Origin: Sphingomonas natans
GTDB lineage: Bacteria; Pseudomonadota; Alphaproteobacteria; Sphingomonadales; Sphingomonadaceae
Assembly (NCBI RefSeq): GCF_030546695.1
Contig: NZ_JAUOTP010000001.1
Location: 248,001-312,000 of the forward strand
Length of the DNA: 64,000 nucleotides
Direction: 5' to 3'
Part shown: in pieces, positions 16,166 through 25,056 of the stretch
How the letters are laid out: each line of letters begins with the position of its first letter
Position numbering within the stretch: position 1 is the stretch's first letter
Translations under genes and position numbers: made by a program
The notes under the pieces: model-generated
What the model saw: the letters and a program-made list of their open reading frames with translations, nothing else
Told to the model about the DNA's origin: nothing
Database searches by the model: none

Positions 16166-16807
16166 ATGACCAGTCTCAAAAGCGCATTGTCGAACGACTA
16201 CGAGCATATCGAGGTGGAAACGCACGAGCGCCGCCGCGCGATGCGCCACACCACGGTTTTCCAGGTGGCCAAGCTCTGCACGGATCGATCGGAGGAGCTC
16301 TGCATCCTGCGCGACATCTCGGACACGGGGCTGCGCGCCGAGGTTTACTGCAAGATGGAGCCCGGCGAACATGTCGTGCTCGAGATGCGCACCGGCCACC
16401 GCGTCGCCGGCACGATCATCTGGAGCCGCGAGCCCTCGATCGGCGTCCGTTTCGACAAGGAGATCTCGGTTCCCGAGGTGCTCGCCCATTGCTCGTTCGA
16501 CGACCGGCTCGGCCGGATCCGCCCGCCGCGGATCGACGTCGCGATGAGCGCCCTGCTCCTGTCGGGGCGACAGCTCATCGATATCGCCATCCGCAACATC
16601 TCGCAGGCGGGCCTCAAGGTCGCGTCGGCCGAGACGCTGCTGGCGGGTTCGGAAGTAACTGTGCGCCTGCAGGGCATCGGCCAGCGCGGCGCGAAGGTGC
16701 GCTGGTATCGCGACGGCGAGGCGGGGCTCCAGCTTCTCGCGCCGCTGACCTATGCCGAATTCGCGGCCTGGCGCGTCGAGTGCCTGACCGAGACCGCGGC
16801 GGCTTGA
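16166..16807 (+). CDS. Tandem PilZ-domain protein
   Basis: A 213-residue soluble protein with two PilZ-like beta-barrels. The first has the cyclic-di-GMP binding pattern RRRAMR (22-27) and DISDTG (50-55). The second carries NISQAG (144-149) but lacks a strict RxxxR box, so it probably does not bind the nucleotide on its own. Proteins of this type act as c-di-GMP receptors in motility or polysaccharide control. No other c-di-GMP gene lies nearby. It is convergent with murJ across a palindromic repeat. Confidence 0.85.
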   Translation: MTSLKSALSNDYEHIEVETHERRRAMRHTTVFQVAKLCTDRSEELCILRDISDTGLRAEVYCKMEPGEHVVLEMRTGHRVAGTIIWSREPSIGVRFDKEISVPEVLAHCSFDDRLGRIRPPRIDVAMSALLLSGRQLIDIAIRNISQAGLKVASAETLLAGSEVTVRLQGIGQRGAKVRWYRDGEAGLQLLAPLTYAEFAAWRVECLTETAAA

Positions 16808-16842
16808 TCGCTATCGGGCCATTGCGAACCTGAAATCCCATT

Positions 16843-16930
16843 CCGTTTGCCCTGAGCTTGTCGAAGGGCGGTACTTGTCTCGAAGCCTTCGAGAGAAGGA
16901 CGGTGCTTCGACAAGCTCAGCACGAGCGGT
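16843..16930. repeat. REP-like palindromic repeat, class A copy 2
   Basis: Arms CCTGAGCTTGTCGAAGG and GCTTCGACAAGCTCAGCAC surround a centre with its own small inverted repeat (CTCGAAGCCTTCGAG). The element lies between the convergent PilZ and murJ genes and is followed on the plus strand by a run of five Ts, so it may serve as the PilZ terminator. Confidence 0.9.
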
Positions 16931-16954
16931 TTTTCGAGCTTTGCAACGATCCCT

Positions 16955-18520
16955 TTAGCGGCGTCGCCGGGCGAATTGCGCCTTGAACTCGGCCGGCCGG
17001 AACGCGCCTAGCGCGATCGCCACGCCGAAATAGACGATCGCCGCGACGGTCATCAGCGCGCCGAGCCAGATCGCGCGTTCCAGCAGCGCGCCCGTCATGT
17101 GCGGCGTCGTCCAGGGCGCCGCGGCGAGCAGCACGCCCGCCATTGCCAGCGTCGCGATCGTGAGCCGGACCAGCACGCGCCGGAGCCGCGCATCCATCCG
17201 GAAATGGCCGCGGCGATGGAGCGTCGCATAAAGCAGCCCGGCATTGACCCACGCCGAGATCGCCGTGGAAAGCGCGAGCCCGACATGCTGGAGCGGCCAG
17301 ATCAGGATCAGATTGCCGATCAGATTGGCGAGCATCGCGACGAGCGCGATCCGGACCGGTGTCTTCGTGTCCGCGCGCGCATAGAAGCCCGGCACCAGCA
17401 CCTTGATCAGGATGTAAGCGGGCAGGCCGAGCGAGAAGGCGGCGAGCGCGCGCGCGCTGGCGATCGTGTCGGTCGCGGTGAAGGCGCCGTGCTGGAGCAG
17501 CGCCTGGATGATCGGCAAGGCCGCGACCATCAAGGCCGCGGTCGCCGGCAATGTCAGGATCAGCGACAATTCGATCGCGCGATTCTGCGTGGTGTTGGCC
17601 GCGGCCGTGTCGCCGCCGCCGATCTGGCGCGAGAGGCCGGGCAGCATCGCCGTGCCGACGCCGATGCCGATCAGGCCGAGCGGCAGCTGGTTCAGCCGGT
17701 CCGCATAATAAAGATAGGAGACCGCGCCCTGCGGCAGGAAGCGCGCGGCGAGGCTCGTCGAGATGAGGAGGTTGAACTGGACCGCGCCCGCACCGAGCGC
17801 GGCGGGCCAGATGATGCGTAGCAGCTGGCGGACCTTCGGGTTGAGCCGAGGTTTGCGGATGCGCAGCGACGTGCCCGCGCGCTTGCAGGCCCAGGCGAGC
17901 CAGAGCAGCTGCGCGACGCCGGAGACGGTGACCGAGATCGCCTGGGTGTAGGCCGTTTCGACGGGATTGCTCCCGCGGAAGAAGACCAGGCCGATGATCA
18001 TGCAGATGTTGAGCAGGATCGGCGCCGCCGCATTCACCCAGAAGCGATCGACCGAATTGAGGATCCCGCCGAGCAGCGACACAAGGCTGATCAGCGCCAG
18101 ATAGGGGAAGGTGATGCGCGTCAGCGCGACGGCGAGAGCGAACTTGTCGGGTCCGCCGTCGGGGAAGCCGCCCGTCATCGCCCAGACGATCGGCGCGGTC
18201 GCGGCCATCATCAGGATCGTGAAGACGAGCAGGAATGGGAACAGGATCGCCAGCACCTGCTCGGCGAAATCGAGCGCGGCCGGTAGCCCGCCATCCTCGC
18301 GCCCGACCTCGCGGTTGAACATCGGCACGAAGGCGGAGGCGAAGGCGCCTTCGGCGAAGAGCGCGCGGAACAGATTGGGCAGGCGCCAGGCGATCAGGAA
18401 CGCATCGTTGGCGAAGCCAGCGCCGACGAACTGCGCCATCAGCATGTCGCGGACGAAACCGAGCACGCGGCTGACGAGCGTCAGCCCGCCGATCGTCGCG
18501 GTGTTGCGGACGAGGCTCAT
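16955..18520 (-). CDS. murJ: Lipid II flippase MurJ
   Basis: Inner-membrane flippase (MviN family) that moves lipid II across the membrane for wall synthesis. The 521-residue sequence has about 14 hydrophobic helices, starting with SLVRNTATIGGLTLVSRVLG and VRDMLMAQFVGAGFANDAF, both typical of MurJ, plus FRALFAEGAFASAFVPMF. It is a single gene transcribed away from the secB region; a palindromic repeat follows on each side. It complements the other wall genes in the window (murA, alr, anmK). Confidence 0.95.
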   Translation of the reverse strand: MSLVRNTATIGGLTLVSRVLGFVRDMLMAQFVGAGFANDAFLIAWRLPNLFRALFAEGAFASAFVPMFNREVGREDGGLPAALDFAEQVLAILFPFLLVFTILMMAATAPIVWAMTGGFPDGGPDKFALAVALTRITFPYLALISLVSLLGGILNSVDRFWVNAAAPILLNICMIIGLVFFRGSNPVETAYTQAISVTVSGVAQLLWLAWACKRAGTSLRIRKPRLNPKVRQLLRIIWPAALGAGAVQFNLLISTSLAARFLPQGAVSYLYYADRLNQLPLGLIGIGVGTAMLPGLSRQIGGGDTAAANTTQNRAIELSLILTLPATAALMVAALPIIQALLQHGAFTATDTIASARALAAFSLGLPAYILIKVLVPGFYARADTKTPVRIALVAMLANLIGNLILIWPLQHVGLALSTAISAWVNAGLLYATLHRRGHFRMDARLRRVLVRLTIATLAMAGVLLAAAPWTTPHMTGALLERAIWLGALMTVAAIVYFGVAIALGAFRPAEFKAQFARRRR

Positions 18521-18560
18521 GCGCGGCGGCCAGATTTATTCGACATCGGGCCTTCTACGC

Positions 18561-18651
18561 CGTTCGCACTGAACTTGTCGAAGTGCCGTCCTTCTTTCCG
18601 TCGCTGCGAGCAGAAGGAAATACGGTGCTTCGACAGGCTCAGCACGAACGG
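18561..18651. repeat. REP-like palindromic repeat, class A copy 3
   Basis: Arms CACTGAACTTGTCGAAGTG and GCTTCGACAGGCTCAGCAC with a purine-rich centre. It lies between secB and murJ, both on the minus strand. Confidence 0.9.
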
Positions 18652-18674
18652 GAGAATTTCTGTATTGCCGGTGA

Positions 18675-19184
18675 TCAGGCCTGACCCGCCGGCTCCGCAT
18701 TGGCGAGCGCGGCCTCGGCGGTCTGCTGCTGATAGAGCGCGCCGAAATCGATCGGATCGAGCAGCAGGGGCGGGAAATTGCCATCGCGGATCGTCTCAGC
18801 GACGACGCGCCGCGCGAATGGGAACAGCAGGCGCGGTGCCTCCGCATAGAGGAACGGGTGCAGCATCTCGTCCGGCACGTTCTGCGCGGCGAACAGCCCG
18901 GCATAGACGAGTTCGAGCGCGAAGGCGGTGTTGCCGGATGCGATCGCGCGCACCTCGATCTTCATCGCCACTTCGTGGACGCCTTCGGCCGGCGCGGTCG
19001 TGCCGATGTTGAACTGCACGTCGATCTGCGGCTGCTCCTGCCACTGATACACGGCGGGCGCGTTCGGATTCTCGAAGGACAGATCCTTCACATATTGCGT
19101 GATAAGGCCGAGCTGCGGGCCCGCGTCCAGGCCATTGGCCTGCGGATCGAGGGTGCTGCCATTGTCCGCAAAATCTTCGGCCAT
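18675..19184 (-). CDS. secB: Protein-export chaperone SecB
   Basis: Cytosolic tetrameric chaperone that keeps preproteins unfolded and delivers them to SecA. The 169-residue product contains QYVKDLSFENPNAP, VYAGLFAAQNVP, HPFLYAEAPRLLFPFARRVV and DGNFPPLLLDPIDF, all strongly conserved in SecB. I set the start at MAEDFAD (ATG 19184); a longer open frame upstream has no SecB-like sequence. It is divergent from the Tim44-like gene, an arrangement I recall as common in alphaproteobacteria. Confidence 0.96.
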   Translation of the reverse strand: MAEDFADNGSTLDPQANGLDAGPQLGLITQYVKDLSFENPNAPAVYQWQEQPQIDVQFNIGTTAPAEGVHEVAMKIEVRAIASGNTAFALELVYAGLFAAQNVPDEMLHPFLYAEAPRLLFPFARRVVAETIRDGNFPPLLLDPIDFGALYQQQTAEAALANAEPAGQA

Positions 19185-19388
19185 TGCCACTTGCTTTCCT
19201 GTCCTGGGATGTCGGATGGCACCGTCCCCGGACGATGCGGGCCGCGCGCTAGCAGCCTGCATGGAACAGGGCAATCCGGAACCCGATCATGGCCGCCATC
19301 GTATAGGTGGCAAGAAATTTGAATCTGAAGCGGCGTGCGCCTATGTTGGCGGTCTCGCGTCGCCATGTCGATGCTGGCAGGAGGCTGG

Positions 19389-20042
19389 GTGACCACGGTA
19401 ATCGTCCTTGCAATGGTGTTCGTTTTCGTCGCGCTGCGCTTGTGGAGCGTGCTCGGCCGGCGGACGGGCCATGAACAGACACTGGCGAAACCGCTGGAGC
19501 GGGTCCCTGCGGCGCGCGCCGGCGTTCCGGTGACGTTGCCGGGCAAGGACGCGCCCGTCGTGGCCGGCCCCGAGCAGGCCAATACGCCGGCGGTGACCGC
19601 CGGGCTGCGCACGATCGCGGCGGCGGACTCCAAGTTCGATGCGGCGCATTTCGTCGAGGGTGCCAAGGGCGCCTATCGGATGATCCTGGAAGCCTTCTGG
19701 CGCGGTGACGAGGACGAGCTGCGCCAGCTCGTCGACGGCGAAGTCGCCGATGCGTTCGCCTCGGCAATCGCCGAGCGCAAGGCGGCCGGCCACACGCTCG
19801 AGAACCGGCTCGTTACCGTCGAGAATGCGCAGATCGAAGATGCGACCGTCGATGGCGCGACCGCGCACATCAAGATGCGCTTCGATGCCGATATCGCCGC
19901 GGTGACGCGCGATGCCGACGGCAATGTCATCGCCGGCTCGCTCGACGATGCCGTGCCGACGCACGATGTCTGGACGTTCAGCCGGGCGTTGCGCTCGCCC
20001 GATCCGAACTGGACGCTGACCGAGACCGACGAAGCGATCTGA
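19389..20042 (+). CDS. Tim44/TimA-family membrane-anchored protein
   Basis: A 217-residue protein with one N-terminal membrane helix (VTTVIVLAMVFVFVALRLW) and a C-terminal Tim44-like domain (FVEGAKGAYRMILEAFWRGD through VWTFSRALRSPDPNWTLTET). The fold is shared with mitochondrial Tim44. Bacterial TimA is thought to be membrane associated, but its role is not established. GTG at 19389 is selected because AGGAGG lies four bases upstream; ATGs at 19365 and 19371 would add a few residues. It leads the mltA-smr cluster and is divergent from secB, consistent with a link to protein export. Confidence 0.88.
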   Translation: MTTVIVLAMVFVFVALRLWSVLGRRTGHEQTLAKPLERVPAARAGVPVTLPGKDAPVVAGPEQANTPAVTAGLRTIAAADSKFDAAHFVEGAKGAYRMILEAFWRGDEDELRQLVDGEVADAFASAIAERKAAGHTLENRLVTVENAQIEDATVDGATAHIKMRFDADIAAVTRDADGNVIAGSLDDAVPTHDVWTFSRALRSPDPNWTLTETDEAI

Positions 20043-20058
20043 GCCGGCGGACGGCTGC

Positions 20059-21300
20059 GTGCCCCGCCTGGTCTTTCGCAAGGTCGCGGTCTTCGCGGCG
20101 CTGCTGCTCTTGGCTGCTTGCGCGAGCACGCCCAAGCCCAGCCGCCCCGCGCCGCCGCACAGGCCGACTGCACCTGCCGCCAAGCCCGAGCCGCCGAAGC
20201 CGCTGACCGCGGTGGATGTGGGCGTCGTGGCCGGCCCGGCGATCGAGACGCTCGGCCTCACCCCCGACACTGCGCGCAAGGCGATGGCGGCGTTTCGCCT
20301 GTCGTGCCCGGTGCTGGTCCGCCGCACCGATGCGAGCGGCCTGACCTTGCCGCAGGACTGGCGCGACGCGTGCGACGACGCGGCGGGGCGGCTCGATATC
20401 GATGGGCCGGCCTTCTTCGCGCAGCGCTTCGACGCGGTCGTCGTCGGCGACGGCAAGGCATTCGCGACCGGCTATTACGAGCCCGAGATCGAGGGCTCGC
20501 GCACGCATATTCCAGGCTACGACACGCCGGTCTATCGCCGCCCGCCCGATCTCGTCGAGGTCGATCCAGGCGCGCTCGGCGGCACGCCGACCGGCAAGAA
20601 GCAGCGCGGCCGCGTCGTCGACGGGCGCTTCCAGCTTTATTACGACCGCGCGCAGATCGAAGGCGGGGCGCTGGCCAACCAAGGCCTCGAAATCGCCTGG
20701 GCGCGCGATCCGATCGAATTCTTCTTCCTCCAGATCCAGGGATCGGGCCGGCTGCTCCAGCCCGACGGCACGGTCATGCGGATCGGCTATGACGGGCAGA
20801 ATGGCCGCGACTATGTCGGCATCGGCAAGGTCATGCGCGACAAGGGGCTGATCGGGCAAGGCACCGATTATGCGACCTCGATGCAGGGCATGATGGGCTG
20901 GCTGCGCGGACATCCCGACCAGATCGATTCGGTGCTCAATGAGAATAAGAGCTTCGTCTTCTTTCGCGAACTGACCGGCGCGGGGCCGATCGGCGCGCTC
21001 GGCGTCGCGGTCACGGGCAAGGGCAGCGTCGCCGCCGACCCGAAGTTCATTCCCTTGGGCGCACCCGTATTGCTGTCGCTCGACCGCGCCGAGGCGAGCG
21101 GCCTGTGGGTCGCGCAGGATACGGGCGGCGCGATCAAGGGCGCCAACCGCGTCGATACCTTCTGGGGCGCGGGGCAGGCCGCGCGGACGACGGCAGGCGG
21201 CATGTCGGGCCGGGGGCAGGCGTGGCTGCTGCTCCCCAAGGGGGCGCTGGCAAGAATTGCCGCGCGGCGGGGCAGTGCGCGACCGTCGCCTCAGCGCTGA
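20059..21300 (+). CDS. mltA: Membrane-bound lytic murein transglycosylase A
   Basis: Outer-membrane lipoprotein that cleaves peptidoglycan glycan. The signal peptide ends in LLAAC (lipobox), followed by a Pro-rich linker. The MltA barrel (FATGYYEPEIEGSRTH, FFLQIQGSGRLLQPDG) and the 3D domain with catalytic Asp in WVAQDTGGAIKGANRVD are intact. Length 413 residues is normal. The start is GTG, 16 bases after the Tim44-like stop. The 3' end overlaps the smr gene by 26 bases. Confidence 0.95.
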   Translation: MPRLVFRKVAVFAALLLLAACASTPKPSRPAPPHRPTAPAAKPEPPKPLTAVDVGVVAGPAIETLGLTPDTARKAMAAFRLSCPVLVRRTDASGLTLPQDWRDACDDAAGRLDIDGPAFFAQRFDAVVVGDGKAFATGYYEPEIEGSRTHIPGYDTPVYRRPPDLVEVDPGALGGTPTGKKQRGRVVDGRFQLYYDRAQIEGGALANQGLEIAWARDPIEFFFLQIQGSGRLLQPDGTVMRIGYDGQNGRDYVGIGKVMRDKGLIGQGTDYATSMQGMMGWLRGHPDQIDSVLNENKSFVFFRELTGAGPIGALGVAVTGKGSVAADPKFIPLGAPVLLSLDRAEASGLWVAQDTGGAIKGANRVDTFWGAGQAARTTAGGMSGRGQAWLLLPKGALARIAARRGSARPSPQR

Positions 21301-21817
21301 GGAGCGCACGCTCTGGTCGCGCGTCGCGGCGACAGTGCGCCCGCTCGGCAAGACGATGCGCGTCGCGGCGGAGCCGGATCCGCCGGTGGATGATGCCAAG
21401 GGTCCGTCGAAGGTTGCCGCGAAGCCCGCAGCGCCGTCCGTCCGCGCGGTCGGACCGGTGGCGAAGGTATTACCCGGCGAGACGCTCGACGGAGGCTGGG
21501 ACAAGAGGCTCGGGCGCGGAATGGTCGCCCCCGATCGCTCGATCGATCTCCACGGCCACAATCTCGCCGGCGCGCATGCCGCGCTCGATCAGGCGCTCGG
21601 CCGCGCGCTCCAGGACGGCGCCCGACTGCTGCTGATCGTGACGGGGCGGCCGCCGCGCAAGGGCGACGTCGAGCCGCGGCGCGGGCTGATCCGCGCGAGC
21701 TTCGGCGACTGGCTGGCGCTTTCGCCTTATGCGGGGCGGATCGCGGCGGTCCGCAACGCGCATCCGCGGCACGGCGGGGCGGGCGCGCTCTATGTGGTGC
21801 TGCGGCGGAAACGGTAG
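21275..21817 (+). CDS. smr: Smr/MutS2-C domain protein
   Basis: A 180-residue protein with a C-terminal Smr domain: SIDLHGHNLAGAHAALDQAL carries the LDLHG motif, followed by LLIVTGRPP and GALYVVLRR. Smr domains are nucleases or nucleic-acid binders; MutS2-independent forms like this are of uncertain cellular role. The N-terminal 70 residues (RRLSAEERTLWSRVAATV plus an Ala/Pro linker) match alphaproteobacterial stand-alone Smr proteins. I chose GTG 21275; a TTG 18 bases earlier is the alternative. It ends the Tim44-mltA-smr run. Confidence 0.88.
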   Translation: MRDRRLSAEERTLWSRVAATVRPLGKTMRVAAEPDPPVDDAKGPSKVAAKPAAPSVRAVGPVAKVLPGETLDGGWDKRLGRGMVAPDRSIDLHGHNLAGAHAALDQALGRALQDGARLLLIVTGRPPRKGDVEPRRGLIRASFGDWLALSPYAGRIAAVRNAHPRHGGAGALYVVLRRKR

Positions 21818-21831
21818 AGTGCGTTCCTATT

Positions 21832-21941
21832 CCCTTCGGTTGGAGCAACTTCGAGCTTGTCGAGAAGCGCCCGTCGAGAACGTCGTGCTGACTTCTCGAC
21901 TGCGATCTCGACAGACTCGATCTCCGCTCGAAGCGAACGGG
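21832..21941. repeat. Palindromic repeat, class B copy 1
   Basis: Contains TTCGAGCTTGTCGAGAAG, its near complement CTTCTCGACTGCGATCTCGA and a third arm ATCTCCGCTCGAAGCGAACGG, so more than one hairpin can form. It is related to class A in the core GCTTGTCGA but longer and differently arranged. It separates the convergent smr and dapE genes. Confidence 0.8.
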
Positions 21942-21950
21942 GGAGTGAAT

Positions 21951-23078
21951 TCAAGCCAACGCGCGCCTGATAATCGCCGCGTAAATATCGGTCAGCGCTA
22001 GCAGATCCGGGATCGCGACCGCCTCGTCCAATTTGTGCATCGTCGCGTTGACGAGCCCGAACTCCACCGTCGGCGCGATGCGCGACAGGAAGCGCGCGTC
22101 GGAGGTGCCGCCGCTGGTCGAGAGTTCGGGCGCGAGCCCCGTGCAATCACCGATCGCGTCCGACACGAGCCCCGACAGTGTCCCCGGCGCGGTCAGGAAC
22201 GCCTCGCCCGAGATGCGCGCGGTGACGATCGCCTCGGGCGCGCGCGCCAGCACGATCTCGCGCACCTGCTCCACCAGGTCCGCGCCCGTGTGGAGATCGT
22301 TGAAACGGATGTTGAGCCGCGCGCGCGCACTGCCGGGGATGACATTGGCGGCGGGATTGCCGGTGGCGATGTCGGTGACTTCGAGGTTCGAGGGCTGGAA
22401 CCAGTCGGTCCCCGAATCGAGGTGCAGCGCCGACAGGTCGCCGATGACCGCGGCCAGCGCAGGGATCGGATTGCTGGCGAGGTGCGGGTAGGCGGCGTGG
22501 CCCTGCACGCCCGGCACCTCGATCCAGATATTGACCGATCCGCGCCGCCCGATCTTGATCGTATCGCCCAGCCGCGCCGAGGAGGTCGGCTCGCCGACGA
22601 GGATCATGTCGGGGCGAATGCCGCGCTCGGCCATCCACGCGATCAGCGCCTTCGTGCCGAACGTGGCGGGGCCTTCCTCGTCGCCGGTGATGATGAGGCT
22701 GACGGTGCCGTTATCGGGCTGGCCGCGCGAGGCGGCGGCGACGAAGGCGGCGACCGCGCCCTTCATGTCGACCGCGCCGCGCCCATAAAGCAGATTGCCG
22801 CGGACCGTCGGCACGAACGGATCGCTCTCCCAGCCGGTGCCGGGAGGCACGACATCGGTGTGGCCGGCGAAGGCGAAGTGGCGGCCGCCTTTGCCGCGCG
22901 TCGCGAACAGATTTTCGATCGGGCCGTCGGGCGCCTCGCCCGTGCTGAAGCGGTGCACGTCGAAGCCGATCGACGTCAGCGCCTCGGCCAGCACCGCCTG
23001 CGCGCCGCCGTCGGCCGGCGTGACGCTGTTGCACGCAAGCAGCCGCTTCGTGAGATCCACGGGATCGAGGATCGTCAT
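21951..23078 (-). CDS. dapE: Succinyl-diaminopimelate desuccinylase
   Basis: Dinuclear zinc peptidase-family enzyme that releases succinate from N-succinyl-LL-diaminopimelate in lysine and peptidoglycan-precursor synthesis. Metal ligands sit in FAFAGHTDVVPPG, YGRGAVDMKG and TGDEEGPA, with STSGGTSDARF and the late NATMHKLDE completing the site. The 375-residue size is normal. Its ATG overlaps the stop of the upstream glutathione S-transferase gene (ATGA), so the two are coupled. Confidence 0.96.
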   Translation of the reverse strand: MTILDPVDLTKRLLACNSVTPADGGAQAVLAEALTSIGFDVHRFSTGEAPDGPIENLFATRGKGGRHFAFAGHTDVVPPGTGWESDPFVPTVRGNLLYGRGAVDMKGAVAAFVAAASRGQPDNGTVSLIITGDEEGPATFGTKALIAWMAERGIRPDMILVGEPTSSARLGDTIKIGRRGSVNIWIEVPGVQGHAAYPHLASNPIPALAAVIGDLSALHLDSGTDWFQPSNLEVTDIATGNPAANVIPGSARARLNIRFNDLHTGADLVEQVREIVLARAPEAIVTARISGEAFLTAPGTLSGLVSDAIGDCTGLAPELSTSGGTSDARFLSRIAPTVEFGLVNATMHKLDEAVAIPDLLALTDIYAAIIRRALA

Positions 23079-23743
23079 TGCGGCGCCGGCTGCTCGAACT
23101 TCTCGATGACCCATGGCTCGTTCTGCGCACCCGCGAGCCAGTCGGCGACGAACGGGTGAGTCAGCACCGCGGCGCCATAGACCGCGGCAAATCGCGGGAT
23201 CGGTAGCGAGTAGGTGATGAAGCGCGTGACGACGGGCGCGAACATGATGTCGGCGGCCGAGAAGCGCCCGAACAGGAACGGCCCGCCACTCCCCCAGCGC
23301 GAGCGCGCCTCGGCCCAGAGCGAGACGATCCGCTCGATATCGGCGGCTGCCGCCGGGCTGACGGGGGCGGCCGCGAAGGAGCGGCGCACGTTCATCCCAT
23401 ATTCGCGGCGCAGCGCGACGAAGCTCGAATGCATCTCGGCGGCCATCGATCGGGCGCAGGCGCGCGCGGCCTCGTCGGCGGGCCAGAAGAGGTCGCGGCC
23501 GACCTTGTCGGCGAGATAGTCGATGATCGCGAGACTGTCCCAGACGACCGCCTCGCCGTCCCACAGGATCGGCACCTTGCCCGACGAGGGCGCGAATTCG
23601 GCGCCCTCGCGGCGCTTGTCCCAGGCGTCGTCATAGAGCGGGACGACGATCTCCTCGAAGAGCAGTCCCGATTGCTTGAGCGCGAGCCAGCCGCGCATGG
23701 ACCAGCTGGAATAGGCCTTGTTGCCGATGATGAGCTTGAGCAT
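23075..23743 (-). CDS. Glutathione S-transferase
   Basis: A 222-residue GST with an N-terminal thioredoxin-like domain (LIIGNKAYSSWSMRGWLAL, where a Ser is the likely glutathione-activating residue, and GKVPILWDGEAVVWDSLAI, the cis-Pro/Asp-Ser glutathione-binding loop) and an all-helical C-terminal domain. The closest family I recognise is the bacterial group annotated as maleylacetoacetate isomerase-like or zeta/theta GST; the substrate is not evident. It precedes and overlaps dapE. Confidence 0.9.
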   Translation of the reverse strand: MLKLIIGNKAYSSWSMRGWLALKQSGLLFEEIVVPLYDDAWDKRREGAEFAPSSGKVPILWDGEAVVWDSLAIIDYLADKVGRDLFWPADEAARACARSMAAEMHSSFVALRREYGMNVRRSFAAAPVSPAAAADIERIVSLWAEARSRWGSGGPFLFGRFSAADIMFAPVVTRFITYSLPIPRFAAVYGAAVLTHPFVADWLAGAQNEPWVIEKFEQPAPQ

Positions 23744-23791
23744 GGCGACCGCCTTAGCGGTCCCTAACGGGGTTCGTCGAGGCAGGTCGGC

Positions 23792-24076
23792 TCAGGTGCG
23801 GCGATGCCCGTCGCTCGCGAAGAGCGAGGCGGCGGGCAGGAGCAGCAGGATCGTGACGATCGCGGCGACGATCGGCTCGCCGATCGAGGCGAAGGCCAGC
23901 GCGAAGACGAGCGCGATCGCGACGGCGGCCATACCGACGCCGATCCACAGCGTGCCCCGCGGCGTTTTGAGGGGAGCTGCCGGAGTGTGCGAGCGCGAGG
24001 CGGCCGCGTCCTTCGCGACGGGCCCTTGTGCCTCGTCGGCGGACGGCACTCGCATGTTGAAATCGACGAACGCCAT
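23792..24076 (-). CDS. Small two-helix membrane protein, unknown function
   Basis: A 94-residue protein: a hydrophilic N-terminal 40 residues, then TLWIGVGMAAVAIALVFALA and IVAAIVTILLLLPAASLFA as two membrane helices, then a short basic tail. No family is recognised. Codon pattern is consistent with a real gene, and it lies 49 bases upstream of the glutathione S-transferase gene on the same strand, so it may open that operon. Confidence 0.6.
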   Translation of the reverse strand: MAFVDFNMRVPSADEAQGPVAKDAAASRSHTPAAPLKTPRGTLWIGVGMAAVAIALVFALAFASIGEPIVAAIVTILLLLPAASLFASDGHRRT

Positions 24077-24249
24077 CCGAACCTCCGATCCGGCCCCGCG
24101 ATCCCCACCACGACGCGCCGAATCCGCATGATCGGTTTACGGGCGAAACGATTACGAAGTTGCGACGAAGGTGCAGCGGCGGGCGATTAAGTTCGGGAGG
24201 GTGCGACGGGGACTGCGTTCGGTGCGATCATTCGGTTCGCTTTCACTGG

Positions 24250-24369
24250 CCGTTTGCTTCGAGCGGAGATCGAGTTCGTCGAGATCGTAGTCGAGAAGGC
24301 AGTGCCCGGTGGACGCTTCTCGACTTCGCTCGAAGCTGCGAGGTTCTCGACAAGCTCGAACCAAACGGG
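24250..24369. repeat. Palindromic repeat, class B copy 2
   Basis: Built like the copy at 21832-21941: GCTTCGAGCGGAGATCGAG, TCGTAGTCGAGAAGGC, GCTTCTCGACTTCGCTCGAAG and GGTTCTCGACAAGCTCGAAC. It accounts for most of the 314-base gap between the small membrane protein gene and engB; the rest of the gap shows no gene. Confidence 0.8.
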
Positions 24370-24390
24370 GTGGGGCGGCGTGAGCGGCCG

Positions 24391-25056
24391 TCAGGCCTTC
24401 ATCGCATCCAGCACGGCGGCGCGCAGCTCCGGGATGCCGCCGCCTTTCTCGCTCGACGTGGCGAGGATCTCGGGATGCGCCGCGGCATGCTTGCGCGCCT
24501 CGGCGACGACCGCGGCGGAGACCGCCTCGAGCGCGCTTGCCTTGATCTTGTCCGACTTGGTCAGGACAAGCCGATAGGAGACGGCCGCCTTGTCGAGCAT
24601 TTCCATCATCTCGAGATCGGGCGGCTTCACGCCGTGGCGGCTGTCGATCAGCACGAGCGCGCGCTTGAGCGTCGGGCGTCCGCGCAGGAAATCGTTGACG
24701 AGGAATTTCCAGCGGCGGACGACATCCTTGGGCGCCTCGGCAAAGCCGTAGCCGGGCATGTCGACGAGGCGCAGGATCGGCGGCTCGCCGACATCGAAGA
24801 AATTGAGCTCCTGCGTCCGGCCCGGCGTGTTCGACGTGCGCGCCAGACCGTTGCGGTTGGTCAGCGCGTTGAGCAGCGACGATTTGCCGACATTCGATCG
24901 GCCCGCAAAGGCGACCTCGGGCAGATCGGGATCGGGCAGGAACTGCAGCCCCGGCGCGGACTTGAGAAAATTGATCGGGCCGGCGAACAGCTTGCGCGCT
25001 GCCTCGATCCGCTCGCCATTGTCCTCTTCGGAGCCGTCGGGCCCGGGTCCGTTCAC
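24391..25056 (-). CDS. engB: Ribosome biogenesis GTPase EngB (YihA/YsxC)
   Basis: Essential GTPase acting on 50S subunit assembly. G1 is [10 protein letters not shown]2 region [15 protein letters not shown]3 [12 protein letters not shown]4 TKSDK, in order along 221 residues. GTG at 25056 overlaps the yidC stop (GTGA), tying it to the yidC operon. The gene order rpmH-rnpA-yidD-yidC-engB is widespread in alphaproteobacteria. Confidence 0.96.
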   Translation of the reverse strand: MNGPGPDGSEEDNGERIEAARKLFAGPINFLKSAPGLQFLPDPDLPEVAFAGRSNVGKSSLLNALTNRNGLARTSNTPGRTQELNFFDVGEPPILRLVDMPGYGFAEAPKDVVRRWKFLVNDFLRGRPTLKRALVLIDSRHGVKPPDLEMMEMLDKAAVSYRLVLTKSDKIKASALEAVSAAVVAEARKHAAAHPEILATSSEKGGGIPELRAAVLDAMKA

